A stretch of DNA of 40,662 bases from Methylorubrum podarium (GCF_022179745.1 NZ_BPRD01000039.1:1-40662), one strand, 5' to 3'; numbered from the stretch's first letter, positions 18,165-27,978 are shown. Numbers and translations: made by a program. The notes: generated by a model from the letters alone, not told the origin.

Positions 18165-18291
18165 CTCTTCTGGTTGAGCTTCTTGCGCGCCGGGCGGAGG
18201 ACGGCCCCGGAATATGGGGAAACGAGGGGCCGTCGGCGACCCCTCGTCCTTCGAGTGAGATCAGGCCCGCGAACGGCGCCGATCAGGCCGA

Positions 18292-19182
18292 TCAGATCAG
18301 GCCGGCATGGGCTAGCGCCGCATCGACCGCCCGGCGGCAGCCCTCCGTCGCCGGCACCAGCGGCAGGCGCACCTCCTCCGACATCAGCCCGAGGCGCGAG
18401 AGCGCGTATTTCGCCGGCACCGGGTTCGACTCGTAGAACATCTGCACGTGCAGCGGCATCAGCCGGTCCTGGATCGCCAGGGCCTTGGCGTAGTCGCCCG
18501 CGAGCGACGCTTCCTGAAGGTCGGCGCAGAGCCGCGGCGCGACGTTCGACACCACCGAGATGCAGCCGCGGCCGCCATGGGCGTTGAAGCCGAGCGCCGT
18601 CGCATCTTCGCCAGAAAGCTGGATGAAATCTTCTCCCATGGCCTGCCGCTGGAGGCTGACACGGTCGATCTTGGCCGTGGCGTCCTTCACGCCGGCAATG
18701 TTCTTCAGCTCGAACAGCCGCTTCATGGTGTCGACGCTCATGTCGACCACGGACCGGCCGGGGATGTTGTAGATGATGATCGGGATGCCGACGGCGTCGT
18801 TCACCGCCTTGAAGTGGGCGTACATGCCCTCCTGCGTCGGTTTGTTGTAGTAGGGCGTGACGGTGAGCACCGCATCCGCGCCGACGCTTTCCGCATGACG
18901 GGCCCGCGCCACGGCCTCTCGCGTCGCGTTCGAGCCGGCGCCCGCGATCACGGGCACCCGGCCCGCGGCCTCGGCGACGCAGACCTCGACCACGCGGTCG
19001 TGCTCGGCATGGCTCAGCGTCGGGCTCTCGCCGGTGGTGCCGGTCGGCACCAGGGCGTGGGTGCCCTGCTCGATCTGCCAGTTCACGAATTTCCGGAAGG
19101 CCGACTCGTCGAACTCGCCGTCGCGGAAGGGGGTCGCGAGCGCGGTCATCGAGCCGCGAAGGCGGGCATGCGTATCGGTCAT
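18292..19182 (-). CDS. dapA: 4-hydroxy-tetrahydrodipicolinate synthase
   Basis: This enzyme condenses pyruvate with aspartate semialdehyde, the first committed step to diaminopimelate and lysine. It is a (beta/alpha)8 aldolase of 296 residues. The Schiff-base lysine is Lys166 (GVKDAT), the catalytic tyrosine is Tyr138 (IIYNIPGRS), and Thr49/Thr50 lie in [17 protein letters not shown] is also present. The ATG at 19182 is chosen over an upstream extension because family similarity starts at [13 protein letters not shown]. It is upstream of smpB and divergent from the lytic transglycosylase. Confidence 0.96.
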   Translation of the reverse strand: MTDTHARLRGSMTALATPFRDGEFDESAFRKFVNWQIEQGTHALVPTGTTGESPTLSHAEHDRVVEVCVAEAAGRVPVIAGAGSNATREAVARARHAESVGADAVLTVTPYYNKPTQEGMYAHFKAVNDAVGIPIIIYNIPGRSVVDMSVDTMKRLFELKNIAGVKDATAKIDRVSLQRQAMGEDFIQLSGEDATALGFNAHGGRGCISVVSNVAPRLCADLQEASLAGDYAKALAIQDRLMPLHVQMFYESNPVPAKYALSRLGLMSEEVRLPLVPATEGCRRAVDAALAHAGLI

Positions 19183-19377
19183 CCTGGCGTTCCCGGCCGT
19201 TCTTCTTGCCTGTCTTCCGGCACGTCCCGGCGGCTGCGGCCGCGGACGGACCGCGCTCGGGACGCGCGAGACATAGGCCCTCACCAGCCCGCGCGCAAAC
19301 GCTTCGCTTGCGCAGTTAATGCCATCTTAACGCACCGGAGCCCAGCTTAAGGCTTGGCCTCCGTGTCGGGGTGTCTG

Positions 19378-21696
19378 ATGACCTTGGCGTTCCCCGCCCG
19401 CTCCCTCCTCCTCGGGCTCGTGCTGTCCGGCACCGCCGTGCTGCCGCAGCGCGCCGTCGCCATCGAGGTGCGCAACCCGCAGCCGGCCTCGGCGCCCGCC
19501 GCGCCCGTGAGCGACGCCACCGCGCCCGCGGCGCAGATCGGCGACGGCCCCGCCTCCGATCCCGTCGCGGCGGACGCGCTGCGCCTCGATCCGAGCGCCG
19601 GCGAAGCCGCGACCGACAAGCCGCTGCCCGCCGCGGTCTCCTCTTACGCCTCCACCGAATCGGATGGCGCGGTCGCCTTCCCGCTGCCCGACGCGGCGGT
19701 CTCGCCGGCCGCCCCCTCCCCCGAGGTGCCGGACCCGGCCCGCCCGGTCGCCTCCGGCGAGACCGATCTCGGACAACTGCGCGAGGCGATCGACCTCTAC
19801 CGAAAGGGCAAGGTCACCGACGGCGACCGTCTCGCCGCGGGGTTCACCGATCCGGCAGCGCGGGCGCTGCTGGAATGGGTGGCGATTCGCGCCGGCGCCG
19901 GCATCAGCTTCGAGCGCGTCGTCGGCTTCGCCCGCGCCAACCCCGACTGGCCGGCGGGGCCGCTGCTGCGCCGCCGGGCCGAGGAGCGGCTGCTCACGGA
20001 GAAGAAGAGCCCGGCCGTCGTGCGCGCCTTCTTCGCCAGTGCCCGGCCGACGAGCGCGCCGGGCAAGTTCGCCCTGGCGCTGGCGTTGCGCGCCGACGGG
20101 CTCGACGCGGACGCCGCCGACCTCGTGCACGACCTGTGGCGCGAGGAGAGTTTCGGGCGCAGCCTCGAGGCCAAGGTCACCGAGGCCTTCCCCGGCGTGC
20201 TCACCGTGATCGACCACCGCTACCGGATGGAGCGCGCCCTCCTGAAGGAGGATTGGACGACAGCCGCCCGCGCCGCCGACTATGCCGGCGGCTCCTATGC
20301 CAGCCTCGTGCGCGCCCGCCGGGCGGTGCAGGGCAAGGCCGGCGCGGCGGCCGCGCTCGCCTCGGTGCCGCCCTCCCTGCGCAACGACTCGTCCTACCTG
20401 CTCTCGCGCACCCAGTATTTCCGCCGGGCCGACAAGCCGGCGGAGGCGGCCAAGGTGCTGCTCTCCGCCCCCACCAATCCGGAGGTGCTCGCCGACGGCG
20501 ACACGTGGTGGGTCGAGCGCCGGATCGTCGCCCGCAAGCTGATGGATGCGGGCGATCCCAAGACCGCCTACGCCGTGGCCGCGGCGCATTCCGCCCGCAC
20601 TTCCGAGAAGCGGATCGAGGCCGAGTTCCATGCCGGCTGGATCGCGCTGCGCTTCATGGCCGACCCGGCCGCCGCCGAGCGGCACTTCGCGCAGGCCGCG
20701 AGCGTGGCCGAGACGCCGATCTCGCTCGCGCGCGCCGCCTACTGGCAGGGCCGCGCGGCGGAGGCGGCGGGCAGGACCGCCGAGGCGAAGGGTTTCTATG
20801 AGCGCGCCGCGCTCCAGCCGATCGCCTATTACGGGCAGCTCGCCCGCGCCCGCCTCGGCCAGCACAGCCTGCCCCTGCGCCGCGCCGCCGAGCTGAGCCC
20901 GACGGCGCGGACCGCCTTCGACGACCGGCTGTTCGTGCGCGGTCTCAAGCTCCTCGCCGCCGCCCAGATGAAGGAACTGGCGCTGCCGCTCTACATCGAC
21001 GCCGCCCGCTCGCTCACCGAGGAGGCGCAGGTCAACGCCCTCGGCGAGACCGCGGTGGAGGCGCGCGACGCGCGGGCGCTGGTCTCCATCGGCAAGCTCG
21101 CCACGCAGCGCGGCCTCGCCCTCGACACCCACGCCTACCCGACCATCGGCATCCCCGCTTACGAGACCTTCACCGCCGTGCCGCAGGTCGAGCGCGCCAT
21201 GGTCTTCGCCATCGCCCGGCAGGAGAGCCAGTTCGATCCCCGCGCCCAGTCCGGCGTCGGCGCCCGCGGCCTGATGCAGATGATGCCGGCGACCGCCCAG
21301 CGCACCGCCAAGCGGGTCTCGACCTCCTACGAAACCGACCGCCTCACCAGCGATCCCGCCTACAACGCGCGGCTGGGGCAGGCCCATCTCGGCGAGTTGA
21401 TGGAGGACTGGAAGGGCTCCTACATCCTCGCCTTCGCCTCCTACAACGCGGGCGGCGGCAACGTGAAGAAATGGGTCGATGCCTACGGCGACCCGCGCCG
21501 GCCCGACATCGATCCGATCGACTGGGTCGAGCGCATCCCCTTCACCGAGACGCGCAACTACGTGCAGCGGGTGATGGAGAACCTGCAGGTCTACCGCAAC
21601 CGCCTCGACGGCAAGAGCGCGCTGATGATCGAGCGCGACCTCGCCCGCGGCGCCCGCACCGCCGTGAGCGCGGAGGCGCAGCCGGTCACGCCGTAG
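19378..21696 (+). CDS. Soluble lytic murein transglycosylase (Slt-type)
   Basis: This periplasmic enzyme cleaves peptidoglycan to 1,6-anhydro-muropeptides. The 772-residue protein starts with a signal peptide (MTLAFPARSLLLGLVLSGTA, cleaved near AVAIEV). A disordered Ala/Pro-rich stretch follows, then an alpha-superhelical U-shaped region (about 130-590) and a C-terminal goose-lysozyme-like SLT domain. The catalytic glutamate is Glu616 in ARQESQFDPRAQSGVGARGLMQMMP. FASYNAGGGNVKKW and IPFTETRNYVQRV are typical of the Slt70 fold. The start at 19378 is the first ATG before the signal peptide. Its 3' end overlaps the convergent HD gene by 11 nt. Confidence 0.92.
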   Translation: MTLAFPARSLLLGLVLSGTAVLPQRAVAIEVRNPQPASAPAAPVSDATAPAAQIGDGPASDPVAADALRLDPSAGEAATDKPLPAAVSSYASTESDGAVAFPLPDAAVSPAAPSPEVPDPARPVASGETDLGQLREAIDLYRKGKVTDGDRLAAGFTDPAARALLEWVAIRAGAGISFERVVGFARANPDWPAGPLLRRRAEERLLTEKKSPAVVRAFFASARPTSAPGKFALALALRADGLDADAADLVHDLWREESFGRSLEAKVTEAFPGVLTVIDHRYRMERALLKEDWTTAARAADYAGGSYASLVRARRAVQGKAGAAAALASVPPSLRNDSSYLLSRTQYFRRADKPAEAAKVLLSAPTNPEVLADGDTWWVERRIVARKLMDAGDPKTAYAVAAAHSARTSEKRIEAEFHAGWIALRFMADPAAAERHFAQAASVAETPISLARAAYWQGRAAEAAGRTAEAKGFYERAALQPIAYYGQLARARLGQHSLPLRRAAELSPTARTAFDDRLFVRGLKLLAAAQMKELALPLYIDAARSLTEEAQVNALGETAVEARDARALVSIGKLATQRGLALDTHAYPTIGIPAYETFTAVPQVERAMVFAIARQESQFDPRAQSGVGARGLMQMMPATAQRTAKRVSTSYETDRLTSDPAYNARLGQAHLGELMEDWKGSYILAFASYNAGGGNVKKWVDAYGDPRRPDIDPIDWVERIPFTETRNYVQRVMENLQVYRNRLDGKSALMIERDLARGARTAVSAEAQPVTP

Positions 21697-22291
21697 CTGT
21701 TCCGCCCCGGTAGTGGCGGCGCACCAGCGCCTCCACGAAGGGCCAGAGACCCGGCACGCCGCGCTCGATCACCGGCCGGTAGCGCGCCAGGACCTGGGCC
21801 TCGGTCAGGCCGTTCTCGGCCCAGGTGCCGCCGTCCGTCAGCGTGTTGAGCAGGAGCGGCTGGAGCCGGTCGAGCGCCTTGGCGAAGCGGGCCTCCGCCG
21901 TCTCGACCGCCTCGAATTCCCGCCACAGCGCCAGGTAGCGAACCTTCTGCGCCTCGGGCAGCAACCCGAAGATCCGCTCCGCCGCTTCCGCCTCGACCAG
22001 GGCCTGGGCGGCGGCGTCGTAGCTGCCGTGGATCGGCACGTCGCCCGCATCGACCTCGACGATGTCGTGCACGAGCAGCATCGCGACGACGCGGCCCATA
22101 TCGAGGCCGGGCGCGAGATCGCCGAGCACGAGGGCGAACATCGCCAGATGCCACGAATGCTCGGCCGAGTTCTCGCGCCGACGCTCGCCGATGGTCCGGT
22201 TCTGGCGCAGCACGGCCTTGAGCCCGTCGATCTCGGCGAGGAAGGCGAATCGGCGATCGAGGGCCAAGGCCTCGTCGTTCACGTGGTCCAT
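21686..22291 (-). CDS. HD-domain hydrolase (YfbR/HDDC2-like)
   Basis: This 201-residue metal-dependent phosphohydrolase belongs to the HD_3 group. Metal-binding positions are visible in NSAEHSWHLAMFA, LLVHDIVEVDAGD (the HD pair) and the later GTWAENGLTEAQV helix. Relatives such as YfbR and HDDC2 are 5'-deoxynucleotidases acting on dNMPs; that activity is inferred. The ATG at 22291 (MDHVNDEALALDRRFAFL) is used; a frame extension to 22378 lacks similarity. It is divergent from the cyclase gene (140-bp gap) and overlaps the transglycosylase gene tail to tail. Confidence 0.86.
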   Translation of the reverse strand: MDHVNDEALALDRRFAFLAEIDGLKAVLRQNRTIGERRRENSAEHSWHLAMFALVLGDLAPGLDMGRVVAMLLVHDIVEVDAGDVPIHGSYDAAAQALVEAEAAERIFGLLPEAQKVRYLALWREFEAVETAEARFAKALDRLQPLLLNTLTDGGTWAENGLTEAQVLARYRPVIERGVPGLWPFVEALVRRHYRGGTATA

Positions 22292-22431
22292 GTCGCGGTC
22301 CCCGGCATCGTGGCGGCACGGTTGAAGGCTTCCGCCCGTCCGGGCAAGGCGGATCGACGATCGATTTCCCACAGGCATCGACGCACGATGTTTTTGGATC
22401 GCGGCGCCGTCGCCGCTAGTGTCGCTTCGCC

Positions 22432-23667
22432 ATGGCCACGACGGACCCGATCTCCGACTCTGCCCTCCGCGGCATCGAAGCCCGCCTCATTGCGCGGGCG
22501 ACGGAGTCGGACGACGGAGAGGCCATCATCGCGGAATTCTGCGAAGCGCTGGTCGCGGTCGGCCTTCCCCTCTGGCGTCTCAGCCTGGCGGTGCCGGTCA
22601 TCGACCCCGTCTTCCGCGGAGTGAGCCTCGCGTGGCGGCCCGGGCAGGGCATGGCGTTCTTCCCCACCGCGCACGGGCCGGAGGGCGAGGATACGTTCTT
22701 CCGCAGTCCCGTCGGCTGGCTGCGGGCGAACGACCTCGCCTTCGTTCGCTGGCGCCTCGACCAATCGAACGGCTGCCCCGACCTCCCGCTTCTGGGGCAA
22801 CTGAGGCAGGCGGGTGCCACGGATTATCTGCTCCACGCCGCCGCCTTCGCCCCCGGCAGCGCCATGGAGGGCGTCTGCATCTCGTTCGCCACCGACCGCC
22901 CCGGCGGCTTCACCGAGGCGGAGCAGGCGGTGGCCGCCGGGCTCGTGCCGGTGATCGCCCTGGTCACGGCCAAGCTCAGCCTGTCGCATACCATACGCGA
23001 GATGCTCGGCACCTATCTCGGGCCGGCGACCGGCGCGCGGGTGCTCGCGGGCGAGATGCGGCGCGGGCAGAGCACGGTCGTCCACGCCGCGATCCTGCTC
23101 GCGGATCTGCGCGGCTTCACCGCGGTGGCGGACCGCGACGATCCCCTGAAGGTCGTCGGCTGGCTCGACGAGCATTTCGACGCGCTGGGCGAGCCGGTGC
23201 AGCGCCACGGCGGCGAGATCTCGAAGTTCCTGGGCGACGGCTTCCTCGCCGTCTTCCCCGTGGCCGAGCCGGACGCCCTCGCCTGCCCGGCCTGCGCCGG
23301 CGCGCTCGACGCGGCGCAGGAGGCGCTGGCACGCAACGACCGCCTGAACGCCACCCGCCGCCGGGACGGCCTGCCGCCGCTCGAGGCGGACATCGTGCTT
23401 CACTACGGGCGCGTCGTCTCCGGCAATGTCGGCACCGACCGGCGCCTCGACTTCACGGTGATCGGGCGCGCCGTCAACGAGGCGAGCCGGATCGAGCGGC
23501 TCTGCGATGAACTGGAGCGCCCGCTGCTGCTCTCGGATGCCTTCGCCCGGCGCTGCGGGACGGCCCTCGTCCCGGTCGGCGAGTTCGCCCTGCGCGGCGT
23601 CGGACGCAAGCAGCGGATCTGGGGGCTGGCAGGGGAAGCGGCCGAGCGCTCAGAGCGGACGGCCTGA
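22432..23667 (+). CDS. Class III adenylate cyclase with N-terminal sensor region
   Basis: This 411-residue protein ends in a class III nucleotidyl cyclase domain (about 212-400). Metal-binding aspartates are Asp225 (ILLADLRGFT) and Asp269 (FLGDGFLAVF). The substrate-selecting residues are Lys265 (EISKFLGDG) and Asp340 (RLDFTVIG), the pair expected for ATP. Transition-state residues are Asn349 and Arg353 (VNEASRIE). All catalytic residues are therefore present. The N-terminal 200 residues have no obvious transmembrane helix and look like a GAF-like cytosolic sensor. A CPACAG pair of cysteines (Cys285, Cys288) lies inside the cyclase domain, in an insertion absent from typical members. The signal sensed is unknown. 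Confidence 0.88.
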   Translation: MATTDPISDSALRGIEARLIARATESDDGEAIIAEFCEALVAVGLPLWRLSLAVPVIDPVFRGVSLAWRPGQGMAFFPTAHGPEGEDTFFRSPVGWLRANDLAFVRWRLDQSNGCPDLPLLGQLRQAGATDYLLHAAAFAPGSAMEGVCISFATDRPGGFTEAEQAVAAGLVPVIALVTAKLSLSHTIREMLGTYLGPATGARVLAGEMRRGQSTVVHAAILLADLRGFTAVADRDDPLKVVGWLDEHFDALGEPVQRHGGEISKFLGDGFLAVFPVAEPDALACPACAGALDAAQEALARNDRLNATRRRDGLPPLEADIVLHYGRVVSGNVGTDRRLDFTVIGRAVNEASRIERLCDELERPLLLSDAFARRCGTALVPVGEFALRGVGRKQRIWGLAGEAAERSERTA

Positions 23668-23767
23668 AACGGCGCGTCCGAGCCCGCCCGGAGCGCGGCC
23701 CACGAGGTCAGCTCCGGGCACCGTCCGCAGCGCCGCCAGACCGGTCGGAGCGCGGCGACGCGCGGGG

Positions 23768-25813
23768 TCACGAGCGCAGGTTGAGACCGATTCCCTGCCG
23801 GTCGGAGAGCGGTGCGACCCCCGTCGGCGCGGCGGCGCGCTCCAGCGGCACGCCGGCCTTCTGGAGGTAGTCCACCACCGCGAGCGCCCGCGCCCGCGCG
23901 AGGTCGGCGCCGGCCTCGGCCCGCTCGGCCTCGGTCTTTTCGGGCTTCGGCTCAGGCTTCGATTCGGGCTCGGCCGCCTCCTTCGTTTCCGCCTTGCCCT
24001 TGCTGGCCTTGCCGGATTTCGCGTCCTTCTTCGTCTCCGGTTTGGCGGGCTTGGGCGCCGCCTCCTTCGCCGCCTCGTCGGCGACCGGATCGGCCTGCGC
24101 CTCGGGCTTCGCTCCGGCCGGGTCGAGATGGCCGACGACCTCGATCCGCTCGCCCGGACAGGCGCGGGCCAGGGCCGCCACCGCGTCGAGAACCGGATAG
24201 AATTCGGGCGCGAGCGCCGTGCTGCCCGGTGCGAAGCGCAGGGGATGCCCGGCGGTGCGCGCGGCGAGGCGCTGTCCGCAGGCGCCCGATTCGGCCGTCG
24301 CCGCCGGCGTCTCGTCCGACGCGACGGAGACCGTGGCGTTCCAGCCGGGGGGCATCGCCCGCGGTACTGTCCGGCCGAGGCGGGCGGCGCTCTCGGGATA
24401 GAGGCTCGTGCCGGTCAGGCGGAGCTCGGTGCCCGTGATCGTCAGCTCGCCGCTCGCCAGCGTCGAGAGCGGATCGATCGCCGCCGCCAGGGCCGCGGCC
24501 AGACCGGCCGGGGCCCCGTCGGCCAGCCGCGTGCGGTCCTGGATCGATTCGCGGAAGAAGCGCGGATTGAGCCGGGCCAGCAGCGCCTCGCGGCTCGCCT
24601 GATCCGGCAGATGGCCGCTCACCGTCACGCTGTCGGCGTTGCGGCGGATGCGCAGGACGTAGGGGACGATGGGGCGGGCGGTGAGCGCGACACGGCCCGC
24701 GGCGACCTCGGCGGGGCGGGCGTCGCGCATCAGCGTCTCCACCTCGGTGATCGCACCGGCATCGAGCGCGTTGCCCTCGACCGAGACGGACGCGCCCTCG
24801 AAGGCGACGCGTCCCTCGTGCAGCAGACCGGCGAGCCGGAAGACGAAGCGGGCCAGGGCCGGCCCGTCGACGCCCTGCGGCAGGCCGCGGGCATCGCGCA
24901 GACGGTCGTCGATCGCCGCCCCCTCCGCGGCCTGCGCGGCGGCGGCACGGATCTCCTCGCGGGCGCTCTCCGAGGCGACGTGGCCGGTCAGTTCCAGGCT
25001 GCCGTCCGTCCGTCGGGCGACGCCGAAGCGGAAATCCGCGACGACCGGCGGCGTGATCTCGACCGTGCCCAGGGTGTAGCCCTGCGGCGGGCTCGCCAGC
25101 GCCGTGCGCAGGGCGTCGTAGGCGGCGACGCTCGCCGCCTCGCCGCGGATCGAGATGACGGTGTCGTTGAGCGTGGCGACGGCGCCTGTGGTGAGATCCT
25201 GTAGCCGCTCCACGGCGAAGGCCGCCGCGTCGGGGAAGTCGCGCGGTGCGCCCCGCGCGGCCCGGGCGTGGTCGCTCAGGGTCGCGTCGCGCGGCAAAGC
25301 CGGCTTCAGGCGCTGCGCCAGCTCGAAGGCGCCGACCTCGGCCGGGCGGCTGCCGTTGGCCTCGACCCGGCCGGCCGCGGGACGCTCCACCGACCAGACG
25401 AAGGGGGAGACTTCCTCGATGACGCCGGTCCGGTCGGTGAAGCGGCGGACACCCTCGATCGCGGAGAGCCGGGCGACGACCGCCTCGCGCTGGGCGGCTT
25501 CCGGCGCCTCGCCCGCGGCGGTGAGATCGCGGCCCGACACCGTGACGCGCAGCCAGGGCTCGGGCTGCCCCTCCCCGGTACTGGCGGCGATCTCCGATGC
25601 CTGCTGTTCCAGATGTGCGGTGACGCGCGACAGACCGAGATAGGCGGCGGCCGCGGCGATCAGGAGGAGCGCGGGAAGGCCGGCGAGCCAGCCGGCGCGG
25701 ACCAGGCGCGACCGGGACGGCGTTGCGGGCGGCGATGACGGTGGGAGCGACGGCGTGGACACGGGGCTCGACCTCCTCGGCAGCCGGCGAGGGCGGCCAG
25801 ATGACACGGTCAT
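23768..25813 (-). CDS. BON/OmpA-like envelope protein with one N-terminal membrane helix
   Basis: This 681-residue protein has a short Arg/Pro-rich cytoplasmic segment and one membrane helix (about 41-61). A long periplasmic part follows with several BON-like repeats (for example VTVSGRDLTAAGEAPEAAQR and DSVTVSGHLPDQASREALLARL). The C-terminal OmpA-like domain (LRFAPGSTALAPEFYPVLDAVA, about 510 onward) should bind peptidoglycan. That domain is interrupted after GHLDPAG (561-567) by a Lys/Glu/Ala/Pro-rich insertion of about 65 residues, and resumes at LARARALAVVDYLQKAGVP. The layout recalls mycobacterial OmpATb/ArfA (helix, BON, OmpA). The function is unknown; tethering membrane to cell wall is inferred. 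It lies downstream of the porin terminator, so it probably has its own promoter. Confidence 0.82.
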   Translation of the reverse strand: MTVSSGRPRRLPRRSSPVSTPSLPPSSPPATPSRSRLVRAGWLAGLPALLLIAAAAAYLGLSRVTAHLEQQASEIAASTGEGQPEPWLRVTVSGRDLTAAGEAPEAAQREAVVARLSAIEGVRRFTDRTGVIEEVSPFVWSVERPAAGRVEANGSRPAEVGAFELAQRLKPALPRDATLSDHARAARGAPRDFPDAAAFAVERLQDLTTGAVATLNDTVISIRGEAASVAAYDALRTALASPPQGYTLGTVEITPPVVADFRFGVARRTDGSLELTGHVASESAREEIRAAAAQAAEGAAIDDRLRDARGLPQGVDGPALARFVFRLAGLLHEGRVAFEGASVSVEGNALDAGAITEVETLMRDARPAEVAAGRVALTARPIVPYVLRIRRNADSVTVSGHLPDQASREALLARLNPRFFRESIQDRTRLADGAPAGLAAALAAAIDPLSTLASGELTITGTELRLTGTSLYPESAARLGRTVPRAMPPGWNATVSVASDETPAATAESGACGQRLAARTAGHPLRFAPGSTALAPEFYPVLDAVAALARACPGERIEVVGHLDPAGAKPEAQADPVADEAAKEAAPKPAKPETKKDAKSGKASKGKAETKEAAEPESKPEPKPEKTEAERAEAGADLARARALAVVDYLQKAGVPLERAAAPTGVAPLSDRQGIGLNLRS

Positions 25814-25855
25814 CGGGGCGCTTTGAAGGCCGCGCGCCGCCGCGCTCAGGCCATG

Positions 25856-25881
25856 AAAAAACCCCGGCCGCGAAGCCGGGG
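25856..25881 (-). terminator. Intrinsic terminator of the porin gene
   Basis: Read on the minus strand, CCCCGG-CTTCGCGG-CCGGGG is followed by TTTTTT. It lies about 85 nt past the porin stop and 43 nt before the next gene's start. Confidence 0.88.
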
Positions 25882-25901
25882 TCTGGAGGTTCTTTCCGTT
25901 C

Positions 25902-25922
25902 GGCCCCCTGAGACAGGGGGCC
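25902..25922. repeat. Perfect hairpin just upstream of the porin terminator
   Basis: GGCCCCCTG-AGA-CAGGGGGCC forms a 9-bp perfect stem in the porin 3' untranslated region. A role in mRNA stability is plausible but unproven. Confidence 0.6.
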
Positions 25923-25965
25923 GATGCTGTCGAGCGGCAGGCGCGCGGCCTGCCGCAAGTCCGAC

Positions 25966-27621
25966 TTAGAAGTCGCGCTGCACGCGGAAGCGGGCCTGGA
26001 ACACGTCCTCGCTGCTGACGGTGCGGGTCGGAACGTTGTTCACGAAGCCGCCCTTGTCGCCGTCGGAGACGCGGCCGCTCTTGACGCCCGTCTTGATGTA
26101 CTGGCCCTCGACGCCGATATCGAGATCCTTGACCGGCGACCAGATCAGGCTCGCGCCGGTGACGACCTGGTAGGTGTCGCGCAGCGACGCGCTCAGGCTG
26201 TAGCCGAGGCCGTTCGTGATGTAGGACGGCGGCGCGACGGTCGAGGGGCTGTTGATCAGAGCGTTCGCCTGGCTGGTGGCCTGACGGGCACCCGCCGGGA
26301 ACCACATCTCACCGTAGCTGGCGTAGAAGGCCGAACGCCACTCGGGCGACCAGTAGTGGAGGTACGAACCGACCACCGTGAAGCTGCTGGACAGCTCGAT
26401 CCGGCCGGTCAGCGGGTTCACCACCGCGTCGGCGAGGTACTGGTTGAACGGGTTGCCGGCGTAGACCGACGCGTTGCTGAGGTAGCCGGCGGTGAAGCGG
26501 TTGATGCCGGTGTAGAAGGACGTACCCTCACCGTACGAACCCTGGAGGTAGAGGCCGTCGCCCGGAGCGATGAAGGGCAGGTTGAACTTCACGCCGCCCT
26601 GAACCGCCCAGCCGTACTCGGTCTGTACGCCGGCGCCGAGGCCGCGAGCCGCGAGAAGGGTCTGAGCGTTGGCCTGCTGCGTGGCGCCGGTGCCGGGGAC
26701 GCCGAGCGAGGCGATGTAGCCGCCGGTGTTGATCTCGCGCACGGCGGCGGAGAGCTGAGCCGAACCCCACGGAGCGTCGTAGCGCAGCGAGCCGACGAAG
26801 TCGGGCAGGCGCGAGCGCTGAACGGCGTCGATGAAGGCGACCGCGGTGGCGTTGCCGAGGGCGTCGGTGCCGAGGATGATCGGGGTCGGAGCGGTGGTGA
26901 GGACCTGCGAAAGGGCACCCGTGCCCGCGCCCGCCGCCGCCGCCGGGACGGCGTTCGAGAAGATCGGGTTCTTGCGGTAGTTCGGATCTTCCATCGAGAT
27001 CGTCGCGGTGAACCCGTCGCCGAACTTCTGGGTGTAGGCGAGCAGGTTGGTCGACGGCATGTTGGAGCCGAGCGACGAGCCGATGATCTCGTAGTCGGCG
27101 GCGTAGAAGTCGTAGAACGAGGAGGCGCGACCGGCGGTCAGGCCGGCGAACTGGATGAACGCCTTGTCGACGTTGATGAAGTTCTGGATGCGGCCGAAGG
27201 CGTCCTGGCCGGTGCCGGAGAAGGCGTAGCCGCCGCGCAGGTTCGTGCCGGAGGAGGTCTTGGTGTGACCCGTGCGGCTCGCCGCATCGAGACGGAGGAA
27301 CGCGCGCAGGGTGCCGTAGCCGGTCTGGGTGCGGGCGTCGAAGTTGAAGCGGGCGAGGCCGATGAAGCCGGAGAGATCGCCGCCACCGGTGACCCGGCGG
27401 TTATCGCTGCCGATGTAGCCGTACTCGGCGCGGGCGCGGCCGGAGACACGCAGGCAGGTGTCGGTGCCGGGGATGTAGAAGAAGCCGGCGCCGTAGGCGG
27501 AGCAGACCCGGACGTACTCGATCGGAGCGGCCTTCTTCACCGGCAGGTCGGCGGCCTGAGCCCCACCCACGATGGTCAGCCCCGCTGCCGATCCAAGGAG
27601 AAGGCTCTTGACGAGCTTCAT
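25966..27621 (-). CDS. Outer-membrane porin (Rhizobiales Porin_2 type)
   Basis: This is a general diffusion porin of 551 residues. The signal peptide is MKLVKSLLLGSAAGLTIVGGAQA, followed by the characteristic mature start ADLPVKKAAPIEYVRVCSAYGAGFFYIPGTDTCLR. The rest alternates in the manner of beta-barrel strands, with a terminal Phe (RFRVQRDF) required for BAM recognition. A GGAGG ribosome-binding site lies about 9 nt before the ATG. The gene has its own 357-bp upstream region, a 3' hairpin and a strong terminator, consistent with a highly expressed monocistronic unit. The substrate range cannot be predicted. Confidence 0.94.
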   Translation of the reverse strand: MKLVKSLLLGSAAGLTIVGGAQAADLPVKKAAPIEYVRVCSAYGAGFFYIPGTDTCLRVSGRARAEYGYIGSDNRRVTGGGDLSGFIGLARFNFDARTQTGYGTLRAFLRLDAASRTGHTKTSSGTNLRGGYAFSGTGQDAFGRIQNFINVDKAFIQFAGLTAGRASSFYDFYAADYEIIGSSLGSNMPSTNLLAYTQKFGDGFTATISMEDPNYRKNPIFSNAVPAAAAGAGTGALSQVLTTAPTPIILGTDALGNATAVAFIDAVQRSRLPDFVGSLRYDAPWGSAQLSAAVREINTGGYIASLGVPGTGATQQANAQTLLAARGLGAGVQTEYGWAVQGGVKFNLPFIAPGDGLYLQGSYGEGTSFYTGINRFTAGYLSNASVYAGNPFNQYLADAVVNPLTGRIELSSSFTVVGSYLHYWSPEWRSAFYASYGEMWFPAGARQATSQANALINSPSTVAPPSYITNGLGYSLSASLRDTYQVVTGASLIWSPVKDLDIGVEGQYIKTGVKSGRVSDGDKGGFVNNVPTRTVSSEDVFQARFRVQRDF

Positions 27622-27978
27622 GATAAACCCTCCAGAAGTTTCGAGACCCACGGGATCGGACTTCTGTTGACGCTGGGCGCCCACCGTTGGGTGGCCATCC
27701 CCGCCAGTCCTTGTTTCCCTTGGAGCTTGGCAGTCCCCCTCGGGCATCGGCCAAACCGCAGCGGGGTTATCCCGTCCGCAGCGGCACCATGGTCGAGCGT
27801 GACCGTACGGGCAACAGGGATGGGCGTCTTGGAGGTGTCACAAAGTGGCTTCGCTGCGATCTGTTGCAGCATCGCAACTTAATCCACGCCCAACCGTAAA
27901 GTTTTCCCCGGTCGCAAGGTGAGGGCGAAGGATCATCTCGGGCGCGGCCCGGCGGAACTGATCACCGGGCCGGGGCTC
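27622..27978. promoter_or_regulatory. Porin upstream region (uup-porin gap, 357 bp)
   Basis: No gene is seen here. A dyad TGCGAT-N10-ATCGCA lies at 27855-27876. On the minus strand it is preceded by an AT-richer stretch (AAAACTTTACGG and GGATTAAG) in which the porin promoter probably lies, but no clear -35/-10 pair stands out. The dyad would fall in the 5' leader or promoter of the porin. Confidence 0.4.
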
